A DNA stretch of 64,000 nucleotides, taken from positions 186,001-250,000 of the forward strand of contig NZ_JAFMTW010000001.1 of the NCBI RefSeq assembly GCF_017329615.1, written 5' to 3'. The translations under genes were made by a program, and so were the position numbers. Source of the stretch: Alicyclobacillus suci. Lineage in GTDB: Bacteria > Bacillota > Bacilli > Alicyclobacillales > Alicyclobacillaceae. Every line of letters begins with the position of its first letter. Position 1 is the first letter of the stretch. The notes below the pieces were generated by a model, which saw nothing but the letters and a program-made list of their open reading frames with translations, was not told the origin of the DNA and made no database searches. Shown here one piece after another: positions 21,247-29,097 of this stretch.

Positions 21247-22434
21247 TCAAGCGGTCGGACCACAATCTATTCCACTATCGCGAAACTGCACTGTGTTGTA
21301 AAGTGCCCCCCACCCTTTGACCTGCGTTATCTCATCGTTGACAGGACACGTCGCGTAATATGCGATATACCCCTTGATATTGCCACCAGTCACTTGCGGA
21401 CGATTTCCCGTAATGGGCGCAATGGCCACAAATGCCGGTATACTCAGGGTGGACAACTGAAATGTCGCGTATTGCGATTGGTTACAGTAAAACGCAGGTT
21501 GGAACGACGTGTTGATAGACTTTAAGCCTGCATCCCAACCGCGAATAAAATCCTGAAACTGTTGCGCTGTCTGGGCAGGGGTATTGTAACCTTCGGGATC
21601 GAGAATGACGTAGTTCGGACGCCGCGTTCCTGGATATGCCTGGATTTGCGTGCCAGCATATGACCCGGCGTCAAACCCTGCTTGATAAAAGGTCGTTCCA
21701 CTCGTCGGCCAACTGACCGTCCAAAACGACAACCACCACAATTTCGCACCACTGGACTCCAGCACTTGCGCGACCTTTGCGTCAGGCTTTGCGGACAAGG
21801 TCGCTGTAAACGGACTCGTTTGCGCCCCAAGTGCTGTCGTCACGGCAATCCCTGGCCAGCCTTGGGAAATGGCCTTTTGAACGTCAGCGGTCGTGGAAAT
21901 CGACGCGTACACGCCAACAGAAGGCGACGAAGTTGTGGGCGCAGGCTGCGTGGATGGCGTAGGATCCGTCGACGTGACATTCGGCTGCGCATTTGACACG
22001 CACACCTGCTGCGGCGTTTCCTGTGTGGGCAGTGCACCGTAGCCACGCGGAAACACCCCATGAATCGCGTAGTAGGTCAGCATGACGGCCAGTGTCAGAC
22101 TGTCGAGGGACGTCACGCCCCCCGCGTTGGCGAAATAATTCGCTTTTGCACTTGCCACGCCTTGGCCTAACGCGTACATTTCAAATGGCGTATGACCGCC
22201 TGGTTGTCCACTGGGATTCGCCCAGCCACACGGATTGTAATATAAGGAGTAGACTGCAGCCCCTCCTACTGCCACGACAAGATTGCCCTCGGCGGCGGCG
22301 AACCGCCACGCATTCTGAAAATTCCCCGTACAATTGGCTCTCGGAACGCCGCAGACGTTCGCCGCCGCCTGTGCCTTGAGTAGGTCCGTCGGTGTCGCCG
22401 CATAAAGATACACATGGCTTGGACTTACAGTCAT
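21247..22434 (-). CDS. Putative glycoside-hydrolase-like (DUF1906/GH25-like) protein
   Basis: 395 residues from ATG 22434. An N-terminal domain (about 1-130) with four Cys (NVCGVPRANCTG, NPCGW) is followed by a Pro/Thr/Ser linker (about 150-180) and a C-terminal domain whose GVYASISTTADVQKAISQGWPGIAV, NYVILDPEGYNTPAQTAQQFQDFIRGWDAGLKS and AFYCNQSQYATF look like a TIM-barrel wall-hydrolase with an acidic DPE strand end. No clear signal peptide is seen. It is divergent from a GDSL hydrolase. The family call is by pattern only. Confidence 0.5.
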   Translation of the reverse strand: MTVSPSHVYLYAATPTDLLKAQAAANVCGVPRANCTGNFQNAWRFAAAEGNLVVAVGGAAVYSLYYNPCGWANPSGQPGGHTPFEMYALGQGVASAKANYFANAGGVTSLDSLTLAVMLTYYAIHGVFPRGYGALPTQETPQQVCVSNAQPNVTSTDPTPSTQPAPTTSSPSVGVYASISTTADVQKAISQGWPGIAVTTALGAQTSPFTATLSAKPDAKVAQVLESSGAKLWWLSFWTVSWPTSGTTFYQAGFDAGSYAGTQIQAYPGTRRPNYVILDPEGYNTPAQTAQQFQDFIRGWDAGLKSINTSFQPAFYCNQSQYATFQLSTLSIPAFVAIAPITGNRPQVTGGNIKGYIAYYATCPVNDEITQVKGWGALYNTVQFRDSGIDCGPTA

Positions 22435-22588
22435 GAATTTCCACACTCCCCCTGTGTTTTCTGTGGGCAAGCACCCGCTCAATACAGAGCGAACGTGCAT
22501 TCAATACAGAGGCTGATGACGCGCGCAATATCACTCTATGCAAGTGATTACACAATGCATGTAGGCGCCACAGAAGGAGGCGATGGGT

Positions 22589-23254
22589 ATGCACTTCTTG
22601 GCAATGGGCGATTCCATCACGTTCGGCGAAGGGGCAACCCGCCATTGCTTGAGCTACCCATGTGTACTAACTCAGATGCTCCGACACACGCGCGGTATCC
22701 AATCGGCTTCAGGCCTCGTCGTGGCAGAGCCTGGTTGGACCAGCGGCGCACTCAACGCCGCCGCACACGCGCTGGGCCGAACGGCGTTTGCGAAAGAGCG
22801 CGCAATTATCATCTGGGTCGGCGGCGACGATTTAGGCTATGCTGCACTCGCCGCAGCAAATGGGTCGTCACAGCCAATGCGGGGGGTAACATCTGCGTTA
22901 AAACGCTACGGCTACCAGTTGCGGGGCCTCGTTCGCTACATTCAAACATCGACCCACACGCCGATTTACCTGTGTACACAGTACAACCCATTTCCCAATA
23001 GCCCACTCGCAGTCGATGGCATCGCAGCGCTCAATGCGGTCACAAAAGAAGTGGCCGATAGTGCAGGTTGCATCTGTGTTCCAACCGCCAGCTGGTTTGC
23101 TGGTCGACAAAAGGAACTAATTGCTGGATATCACACGGGCACATTGCGCGATATCAAACGGCACGGTGTACTGCCCATTCACCCAAACAATGCGGGACAC
23201 CAAGTTATTGCACGCGGGCTCTATGGGATAATTGCACCAAAATTCAGCCTGTAA
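22589..23254 (+). CDS. SGNH/GDSL-family hydrolase
   Basis: 221 residues. The catalytic Ser block is GDSITFGEGA near the N-terminus and the Asp/His block is LPIHPNNAGH near the C-terminus, with the Gly and Asn blocks less clear (WVGGDDLGYA). Probably an esterase or lipase; no signal peptide is visible. The second ATG (22589) is used because GGAGG then lies 8 bases upstream. It ends about 50 bases before the sigK start, and a SigK-like promoter sits in between. Confidence 0.82.
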   Translation: MHFLAMGDSITFGEGATRHCLSYPCVLTQMLRHTRGIQSASGLVVAEPGWTSGALNAAAHALGRTAFAKERAIIIWVGGDDLGYAALAAANGSSQPMRGVTSALKRYGYQLRGLVRYIQTSTHTPIYLCTQYNPFPNSPLAVDGIAALNAVTKEVADSAGCICVPTASWFAGRQKELIAGYHTGTLRDIKRHGVLPIHPNNAGHQVIARGLYGIIAPKFSL

Positions 23255-23263
23255 CATAGGCTA
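23236..23263 (+). promoter_or_regulatory. SigK-type promoter candidate for sigK
   Basis: AC (23236-23237) lies about 17 bases before CATAGGCTA (23255-23263), which fits the SigK -10 pattern CATAnnnTA. Autoregulation of sigK is known in Bacillus. A SigE promoter, needed to start transcription, was not found. Confidence 0.4.
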
Positions 23264-23303
23264 GGGCACCGTGTTTAGTGAGTTAGTCGGAGGTGAACGC
23301 GGA

Positions 23304-23498
23304 TTGCTGTCACTTGCCCTTGCCGCCGCGATGATGCGGGACATGGTCCTTGTCACCGGGTTTGTCAATCAATCGTTTCCACAGCCACTGGATAAAGAAG
23401 AAGAACAGGCGTGTTTTGAACGCTGGCGCAAGTACCAGGACAAAGCCGCACACGATTTGCTAGTCGAGCACAACCTACGCCTAGTTGCACACGTCGCC
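23304..23498 (+). CDS. sigK: SigK fragment A: N-terminal 65 codons of the split sigma factor gene
   Basis: Encodes residues 1-65 of the rejoined protein: a hydrophobic pro-sequence, then VNQSFPQPLDKEEEQACFERW and VEHNLRLVAHVA, the start of sigma region 2. The TTG start at 23304 has GGAGGTG 8 bases upstream, and the length from there to FPQPL fits pro-SigK. In the unexcised chromosome the frame runs on into the element and stops at 23669 after 56 foreign codons. Joining base 23498 to base 26087 continues with [18 protein letters not shown], as in intact SigK. Confidence 0.9.
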
Positions 23499-23521
23499 AA
23501 CGTATCCGCTACACAGTCACG
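23499..23521. other. Left attachment site of sigK element 1 (core plus inner arm)
   Basis: Core AA at 23499-23500; the inner arm 23501-23521 contains CTACACAG and ends TCACG. Placed next to the right inner arm (26066-26086), it makes an imperfect palindrome with 15 of 21 positions matching, including CGTGA and TGTGTA blocks. The recombinase stop codon lies inside this arm. Confidence 0.8.
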
Positions 23522-25088
23522 ACATCGATTGGGCCTGTGTCAATTGCACCATTGGGCCAGTAATGAGCACATCAACCGCATCATCAGAGGCGTCAATGAG
23601 GCATTCGTCCACAAAGCTACAGACCATCTGGCGGCGAATCGCAAACGGAATCCGCTCATCGCCCGTTAAGAACATCTGCATCACCTCTTCTAGCGCCCGC
23701 CGGCGCGCCGATTCCGTTTGCTGGAGAACCGACTGTAAATGCACTGTGCGCGCCGCCGCACGCGCTTGCTGTTGCCGCAGTAGCTGGGCATGGCGTTCAT
23801 ATTCCACTTGCGACAAATCCCCCGTCACATACAAATTCTGAAGTCGCTGAAGCCGCTGAACCAGTTGCTCGTATTGCGTTTGCGACCACTGTATGTCATC
23901 TAATATCCTTCGCGCATGTAGACCCGTATCATCTAATGTGACTTCTTTCCACATCTGTGATGCGAGCAGCCGTTTGACCAGCTCGCCAAACACAGCCCGC
24001 TCAATCGCCTTCGCGCGAATCGCGCGGCACCGATACGAACACTGTCGCGCCGCACCTGATTTCTCCGCCGGGCGCCGATAATACCGAAGGTCCCCATCCC
24101 TCTTAGTTCGAGATGCTGCAACATGCCACATCCGGTGACATAAACGACACCGCAACTTCCCCTGAAGCAAATGTTGGTACGTATTGCGACGAGACCCTTG
24201 GCGATGCGCCGCCTGTCTGCGCTGACGCGCGCGCTCGAATGTCGCATCGTCGACGATACGCGGCACAGGGTAAACAATCCAGTCGGTTTTCGGATGCCAG
24301 CCAATTACGCGCCGGACACGCAGACGACCGCGCGCGACGGCACCCCGCTCCTTCTTCGTTCGACGTCGATTATATGTGTACCGCCCAACATACATCTCAT
24401 TGCGCAAAATGTGCGCCACCGTGGCATGACTCCATGTCAGCGCCTTACGCGTCTTGGTCGGTGCGCCGCATTCGTCCAATCTCCGGGCAATTTGGCGCAT
24501 GCTAAGCCGTTCGTCGACATACCACGCAAAAATTTGCCGGACATACGCCGCTTCCGTTTCGTCAATGACCAACTTTCCGGATTCGTAACGATATCCGTAT
24601 GGGTCAATCCCCATCGGCATAATTTGCCCCTCACGAGCCGCCCGAAGCTTACCCGACAACGTCCGTCGACGAATTTGCCGCAACTCGTACTCCGCAATAC
24701 TACTGATGATGTTAAATAACAAATGCGCTTCATCTGATTGATCCCAATTTGGCACATCGACAAACACAATATCGATGTGATGTTGCTTCAAAAGGCGGAC
24801 GATAATCGCTTTATCGGCCATATTGCGTGACAGTCGGTCAGGGTGCTTGACGATGACGTGGCTCAGCCGCCCTTCTGCAGCGGCGTCAAGCAGACGTGTG
24901 AGCGCTGGCCTATCCATATCTTCACCTGAAGCGCCTGCCTCGCGGTACACTTCGACATCCTCTGCTGCAATGCCCAGCCGTTTCGCCTGTTCCATGCACT
25001 GCTCCAACTGCACATCGAGACTATGACCATCTGTCGCCTGCGCCCCTGTCGACACCCGAATATACACGGCGGCCTTCAGTAACCGCAC
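23517..25088 (-). CDS. Large serine recombinase of sigK element 1 (SpoIVCA-like)
   Basis: 523 residues. Resolvase domain with VYIRVSTGAQ (catalytic Ser13), GEDMDRPALTRLLDAAAEG and KHPDRLSRNMADK; recombinase domain (PYGYRYESGKLVIDETEAAYVRQIFAWYVDERLSMRQIARRL); zinc ribbon (LRCRLCHRMW with CSYRC); and a long coiled coil (about 400-480). Related by layout to Bacillus SpoIVCA, which excises skin. GTG start behind GGGAGGG, overlapping the preceding small gene by 13 bases. The gene ends inside the attachment-site arm. Confidence 0.93.
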   Translation of the reverse strand: MRLLKAAVYIRVSTGAQATDGHSLDVQLEQCMEQAKRLGIAAEDVEVYREAGASGEDMDRPALTRLLDAAAEGRLSHVIVKHPDRLSRNMADKAIIVRLLKQHHIDIVFVDVPNWDQSDEAHLLFNIISSIAEYELRQIRRRTLSGKLRAAREGQIMPMGIDPYGYRYESGKLVIDETEAAYVRQIFAWYVDERLSMRQIARRLDECGAPTKTRKALTWSHATVAHILRNEMYVGRYTYNRRRTKKERGAVARGRLRVRRVIGWHPKTDWIVYPVPRIVDDATFERARQRRQAAHRQGSRRNTYQHLLQGKLRCRLCHRMWHVAASRTKRDGDLRYYRRPAEKSGAARQCSYRCRAIRAKAIERAVFGELVKRLLASQMWKEVTLDDTGLHARRILDDIQWSQTQYEQLVQRLQRLQNLYVTGDLSQVEYERHAQLLRQQQARAAARTVHLQSVLQQTESARRRALEEVMQMFLTGDERIPFAIRRQMVCSFVDECLIDASDDAVDVLITGPMVQLTQAQSMS

Positions 25089-25249
25089 GTGCTATCCCTC
25101 CCTTCGTCGTCATGGCGACCTTCAGACACCTGTTCAGCAAACACGACCAGTTGTTTGTAGAGTGCGACCAATATCGAAGTGAGTTCCTGTTGCTGCTCCG
25201 TGCCACCGCCATTCGAATCTATACGAACAAAAATCGGCCTATCCGTCAC
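25076..25249 (-). CDS. 57-residue protein upstream of recombinase 1 (candidate directionality factor)
   Basis: From GTG 25249, with GAGGGGGG 5 bases upstream, it encodes VTDRPIFVRIDSN followed by an amphipathic helix (TEQQQELTSILVALYKQLVVFAEQ) and a polar tail. Its end overlaps the recombinase start, so the two are translationally coupled. Small genes beside serine recombinases sometimes encode excision factors. That role here is inference; no family was recognised. Confidence 0.6.
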   Translation of the reverse strand: MTDRPIFVRIDSNGGGTEQQQELTSILVALYKQLVVFAEQVSEGRHDDEGRDSTCGY

Positions 25250-25367
25250 AATCGCCCCCCTCAGCAACTTGATATGCCTTGAAGGGATTGTCCTAGACGG
25301 ATAGACCGCTGTTTCGGTACCAGTACTATCGTTGCAATCAAAACGAACCACGTATGACACTCACGAA

Positions 25368-26027
25368 CTACGACCGGGGCGACGGGTCATCCTCTCGTGA
25401 ATCAGCCTCTTTCGCTATCTCCTGTGGCTGCACCTGCGTCTTTTCCCGTCGATGGCTGCGGACTTTCAAATAGACGATGGCAGCGACAATCAGACAGACG
25501 ACGATGATAACCGGGATTAAATAGCGATGTAAAAATGGCCACAATTTGCTGACCAGTGCGCCAATGTAATGCCCAGCGATGATGAAGGCACCCGACCAGG
25601 CAATAGCAGACACCGTGTTCACTGGCCAAAAAAGCCAAAACCTCATCCGATTGATACCGGCCAAATAAGGCACCAAAATGCGAATGCCGGCGATGAACTT
25701 CGCAATGACGAGCACCGCGTACTCGTAACGCTGAAACTGTTCATTCGCCTTATCTAGACGGGCAGCCGTAATCCCAATGTACTTACCCAAGTACAGCACA
25801 ATCGGACGTCCAAGAAAGCGGCCAATACTATAAGCGACTGTGGAGCCGACGATGTTTCCGAGCGCTCCTGCCGCCCATAGCGGCGCGAGTCGAAAAACGC
25901 CTTCCGTCCACTCGATACCCGACAGAGTAAGCGTAGTTTCCGCGGGAAACGGAAATCCGATTGCTTCGATGAACGTGATAAGGAATACGCCAAAGTAACC
26001 AAAGTGGTGAATCCAATGTTGAATCAA
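25368..26027 (-). CDS. DedA-family membrane protein carried by element 1
   Basis: 219 residues with several membrane segments. DedA signature: [26 protein letters not shown] near the N-terminus, [18 protein letters not shown], and the conserved [23 protein letters not shown]. DedA proteins move polar lipids across the membrane or support envelope homeostasis. TTG start with AGGAGA upstream. The hydrophilic C-terminus is rich in Glu, Lys and Arg. As cargo of an excised element it would be lost from mother-cell DNA during sporulation. Confidence 0.85.
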   Translation of the reverse strand: MIQHWIHHFGYFGVFLITFIEAIGFPFPAETTLTLSGIEWTEGVFRLAPLWAAGALGNIVGSTVAYSIGRFLGRPIVLYLGKYIGITAARLDKANEQFQRYEYAVLVIAKFIAGIRILVPYLAGINRMRFWLFWPVNTVSAIAWSGAFIIAGHYIGALVSKLWPFLHRYLIPVIIVVCLIVAAIVYLKVRSHRREKTQVQPQEIAKEADSREDDPSPRS

Positions 26028-26065
26028 GGTCCACTGTTCTCCTTAGTGCAGACTTGAAGCAAACT

Positions 26066-26088
26066 CGTGATTGTGTATGTAACACGAA
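26066..26088. other. Right attachment site of sigK element 1
   Basis: The inner arm 26066-26086 begins CGTGA and contains TGTGTATG; core AA at 26087-26088. The AA dinucleotide is not self-complementary, as needed to fix the direction of serine recombination. Outside it the sigK frame resumes with AAG AAG TTT. Confidence 0.8.
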
Positions 26089-26100
26089 GAAGTTTGATTC
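26072..26100 (-). promoter_or_regulatory. SigE-like promoter candidate spanning attR of element 1
   Basis: Minus strand: -35 GAATCAA (26094-26100), 14-base spacer, -10 CATACACA (26072-26079), close to the SigE pattern (KMATATT, CATACAHT). The -35 lies in sigK coding DNA and the -10 in the element. It would drive dedA, the small gene and the recombinase, and would be split by excision. Only pattern evidence. Confidence 0.3.
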
Positions 26101-26313
26101 ATCCGGTATAGACCAAGACGATTTAATTTCAATTGGAACCGTGGGCCTGATTAAAGCAGTCGACACGTACCAACCAACCAAAGGGACAAAATTTGCGACA
26201 TATGCGGCCCGTTGTATCCAAAACGAAATTCTCATGCAGCTTCGCGCACAACGCAAGACCCGCAAGGACGTGTCGCTTTACAGTCCTATCGGCACAGACA
26301 AAGAAGGCAATGA
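26087..26313 (+). CDS. sigK: SigK fragment B: middle part (residues 66-140 and two bases of 141)
   Basis: Encodes [28 protein letters not shown], then [42 protein letters not shown]: sigma region 2, including the -10 recognition helix. It has no start codon or ribosome site of its own and is flanked on both sides by element attachment sites. In the chromosome as read, the frame runs 19 further bases into element 2 and stops at 26332. The sequence is undamaged, which argues against a decayed pseudogene. Confidence 0.9.
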
Positions 26314-26338
26314 AATACCTATAACAAGATGACTGTAC
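26309..26338. other. Left attachment site of sigK element 2
   Basis: Core AATGAAAT (26309-26316), the same eight bases as at the right end; central dinucleotide GA at 26312-26313. The inner arm 26314-26338 ends CTGTAC. AATGA is the known core of the Bacillus subtilis skin. Confidence 0.85.
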
Positions 26339-26604
26339 ACAACGAGTGCGCCATATCTTTGATTATCCCCGATATGGCGGACAAGCTCAATGGCATTTCG
26401 GCATTTCACCACAGTTTCTTCCTATGAGGCCGCAAAACCTGTGTACACAATTTGCTCGCAAGTGATTTTCGTTAAATTTCCGTGAAATGTTTGTATCACA
26501 AACGTTAAACCTTGGTTAAATTTACATAAATACTCCAGTTTTAACTATGCACTTTTATAATCAAATAGAGGGACAGTACATAGAAGCCAAGGAGAGAACA
26601 TCCC

Positions 26605-28581
26605 GTGATCGGTAAATTCCTAAATAGTGTAAACCAAAAACTCATTCTCAGCTTTATCGCCGTTCTTTTAATCCCTTCTCTCGTCGTCAGTGTCATAGCC
26701 TACCGCACGTCATATGCCAAAATGGCAGACGAACTACTCAATAACGCGACGAACAACGTGGCCCTAATGAATTCGGACATCTCAAAATACATTCAACCCG
26801 AAATGAACAATATCACGTACTTATCTGAGGAAATCAGCAAATCTGATTGGTCTTCAAACGACGGTGCGAAATTAGACGCCATCCTATCATCGTTTAGTGA
26901 CACACACCCAGAATTGGCAGACCTCGATTTCGCATCGACCACTGGCTTTTACAGGAATTATTCTAGCCAGCAAGTGCCAAACGGATTCAACGCCCAACAA
27001 CAACCTTGGTACCAGCAGGCAGAACAGGTCAGTGGGCAAATATGTATCCTTGACCCCTATCCATCCAGTCTGTTAAAAGGTCAGCTCGTGATTGGCATTT
27101 CGGAAGTTGTGCACGATGGCAGCGGCGTAATTCACTGTGAAATTCCTGTATCTGCGTTAAGCGATGTGATTGGGTCTGTCAAAATTGGCCAAACGGGCTT
27201 CCCATTGATTATCGATCGCGCTAAAAAAGTGGTCATCGACCCTGCCCTGAAAGCCGGCGAGGATGTCAGCAAACTACCGTGGGTAAACAGCATGTATACC
27301 AACACCGACGGTTCTGAGACCTACACCCAAGACGGTCATCAGCAAAAGCTCGTCTACACGACAAACCCCATTACCGGGTGGAAAATCGCAGGCGCCATGA
27401 ACACACAGGACATGACAAACGCGGCGCGCCCCATTCTCACGACGACGCTCATCGTGCTCGTCATTGCCTTGATTTTGGCTAGCGGGCTCATCTACATCAA
27501 TATTCGCAACATCGTCAGCCCACTGCGAAAATTAGTTCAAACCACGAAACGGGTTGGCGCAGGCGACTTGAAGCAACGCGTACACATCGCCAATCGCGAC
27601 GAGTTTGGATTAGTATCACACAGCTTCAATCAAATGGTCGACACACTAGAAACCGTCATTGACGAAGTCTCACAAACGTCGGACAAACTCGCTGCCGCGT
27701 CACAAGAATTGACTGCCAGTGCCGAAGAGACAAACAAGTCAGCGGAACACGTATCGCTTTCGATTCATACGATGTCCGACAATATCGCGGTTCAAGCGCG
27801 CAACGTCTCAGAAAGTTTGGCTGCAGTAACAGGCATCAGCGAGGACATCGAACAGATTTCCAATCGCGCGCAATCGGTTGGCGACGCAGCCACTGAAGCA
27901 TCGGATATTGCGAAACACGGCAACGATTCCATCCAGCATGCCATAACGCAGATGAGCGCTGTAGGTCAGGGCGTCACCCAATTGGCGGAACTGATTCACA
28001 CGCTCGCAACCAATTCTCAAGATATCGGCAACCTGACCGAATTGATTACAAGCATCGCATCGCAAATTCACCTTTTGGCACTCAATGCCGCCATTGAAGC
28101 CGCTCACGCTGGCGAGCACGGACGCGGATTCGCCATCGTCGCGGAAGAGGTGAGAAAACTCGCTGGTAACACCGCCGACGCGGCCCGACAAATCGTGGAA
28201 TCCATCTCGCTCATGCAGGCGCAGTCGGAAACCGCAGTCACGGCCATGCAGTCTGCACAGACAGATGTAAATAACGGCATTCAAGCTGTACATGTAGCAG
28301 GTACCTCCTTCGAGCGAATCATGGAGGCCGTCGAGGCCGTACAAACACAAATCCTCGATGTCTCCTCTGCAGCCCAACAAATTGCAGCAGGTACGTCCCA
28401 AGTGCTGACGTCTATTCAACAAATTGCAGCGTCCGCAGAACAAAATGCAGGAAGTTCGGAAAGTGTGGCTGCTATGGCAGAAGAACAAATGGCAACCATG
28501 CAAGAAGTGGCCGCCTCAACTCAGGAATTATCGCGGATGGCGGAACAATTACGCCTAGCCATCGCCCACTTTCAACAATAA
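26605..28581 (+). CDS. Methyl-accepting chemotaxis protein with extracellular dCache domain (cargo of element 2)
   Basis: 658 residues: membrane segment 1 (about 13-33), an extracellular sensor of about 235 residues of dCache type ([41 protein letters not shown]), membrane segment 2 (about 276-297), HAMP (about 298-350) and a long signalling coiled coil with the hairpin tip [32 protein letters not shown]. Senses a small ligand outside the cell and signals to CheA. GTG start behind AAGGAGA. It is lost from mother-cell DNA when the element is excised; other chemotaxis genes are not in this window. Confidence 0.95.
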   Translation: MIGKFLNSVNQKLILSFIAVLLIPSLVVSVIAYRTSYAKMADELLNNATNNVALMNSDISKYIQPEMNNITYLSEEISKSDWSSNDGAKLDAILSSFSDTHPELADLDFASTTGFYRNYSSQQVPNGFNAQQQPWYQQAEQVSGQICILDPYPSSLLKGQLVIGISEVVHDGSGVIHCEIPVSALSDVIGSVKIGQTGFPLIIDRAKKVVIDPALKAGEDVSKLPWVNSMYTNTDGSETYTQDGHQQKLVYTTNPITGWKIAGAMNTQDMTNAARPILTTTLIVLVIALILASGLIYINIRNIVSPLRKLVQTTKRVGAGDLKQRVHIANRDEFGLVSHSFNQMVDTLETVIDEVSQTSDKLAAASQELTASAEETNKSAEHVSLSIHTMSDNIAVQARNVSESLAAVTGISEDIEQISNRAQSVGDAATEASDIAKHGNDSIQHAITQMSAVGQGVTQLAELIHTLATNSQDIGNLTELITSIASQIHLLALNAAIEAAHAGEHGRGFAIVAEEVRKLAGNTADAARQIVESISLMQAQSETAVTAMQSAQTDVNNGIQAVHVAGTSFERIMEAVEAVQTQILDVSSAAQQIAAGTSQVLTSIQQIAASAEQNAGSSESVAAMAEEQMATMQEVAASTQELSRMAEQLRLAIAHFQQ

Positions 28582-28631
28582 CGCGCCATCAACTTATCGA
28601 GAGTCGAACGTTACAGTAGGTACAAAGAAAA

Positions 28632-28662
28632 CCGCGCCTTTTCCCGCGATGGAGAGGCGCGG
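28632..28662 (+). terminator. Hairpin after the chemoreceptor gene
   Basis: CCGCGCCT pairs with AGGCGCGG across a 15-base loop, about 50 bases after the stop. Only a weak T-run follows. Confidence 0.5.
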
Positions 28663-28725
28663 TATTCATGATGCTCTACACCAAACAATACCCCAAGGCG
28701 GCGTAACTGCCATTTTCCCCTTCTG

Positions 28726-28923
28726 TCACGGAGATTTCATTGTCTCTTGATAATACTTGGCGACAATGTTGACGACCGCCTGATGGCGCGTTTGGCGCTG
28801 TGTAGCGGACATCGGTGGTGGTGCGAAGATACTTATCCGCGTTCCCCCGATATCCATCTCTTTGTCCGGCTCTATGTCCGGTCGAACGTTCGCAGTCGTC
28901 TGAATCCCTTCACTCAATCGCAA
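28726..28923 (-). CDS. 65-residue protein of element 2, unknown (candidate directionality factor)
   Basis: TTG start with GGGGGTG 6 bases upstream. The sequence has a polar N-terminus, then GGTRISIFAPPPMSATQRQTRHQAVVNIVAKYYQE, a short strand followed by an amphipathic helix. It is divergent from recombinase 2. Its layout is like that of the 57-residue protein next to recombinase 1, though the two are not clearly homologous. The surrounding 28582-29097 stretch holds no other gene that I can support. Confidence 0.5.
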   Translation of the reverse strand: MRLSEGIQTTANVRPDIEPDKEMDIGGTRISIFAPPPMSATQRQTRHQAVVNIVAKYYQETMKSP

Positions 28924-29097
28924 CTACAACACCCCCCTATAACCATATGACGACAAAAAGTGCAGCTTGCCTGACGACGTTGCGCCACACACCGCTAATA
29001 TGGAATCGGTGTTAAATCGCTGTAGGTTCAATATGAATGAGTTGTGGTCACTTCTACGACCTACCTACGAACTGCAAACGAGGAGGCGCATCGACCC

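Larger units (their letters stand above)
23501..26088. mobile_element. sigK intervening element 1 (skin-like, 2588 bp)
   Basis: A short integrated element that splits sigK after codon 65. It holds three minus-strand genes: a DedA-like membrane protein, a 57-residue protein and a large serine recombinase whose 3' end lies 16 bases from the core. Exact removal of 2588 bp (core AA to core AA) fuses GCC to AAG AAG TTT and restores LVAHVAKKFDSS, matching the uninterrupted family. It has no phage structural or replication genes, so it is a minimal domesticated element. Confidence 0.9.

Noticed and set aside
27808-28503. A 231-codon frame opposite the chemoreceptor
   Set aside because: A shadow of the repetitive coiled-coil coding sequence.
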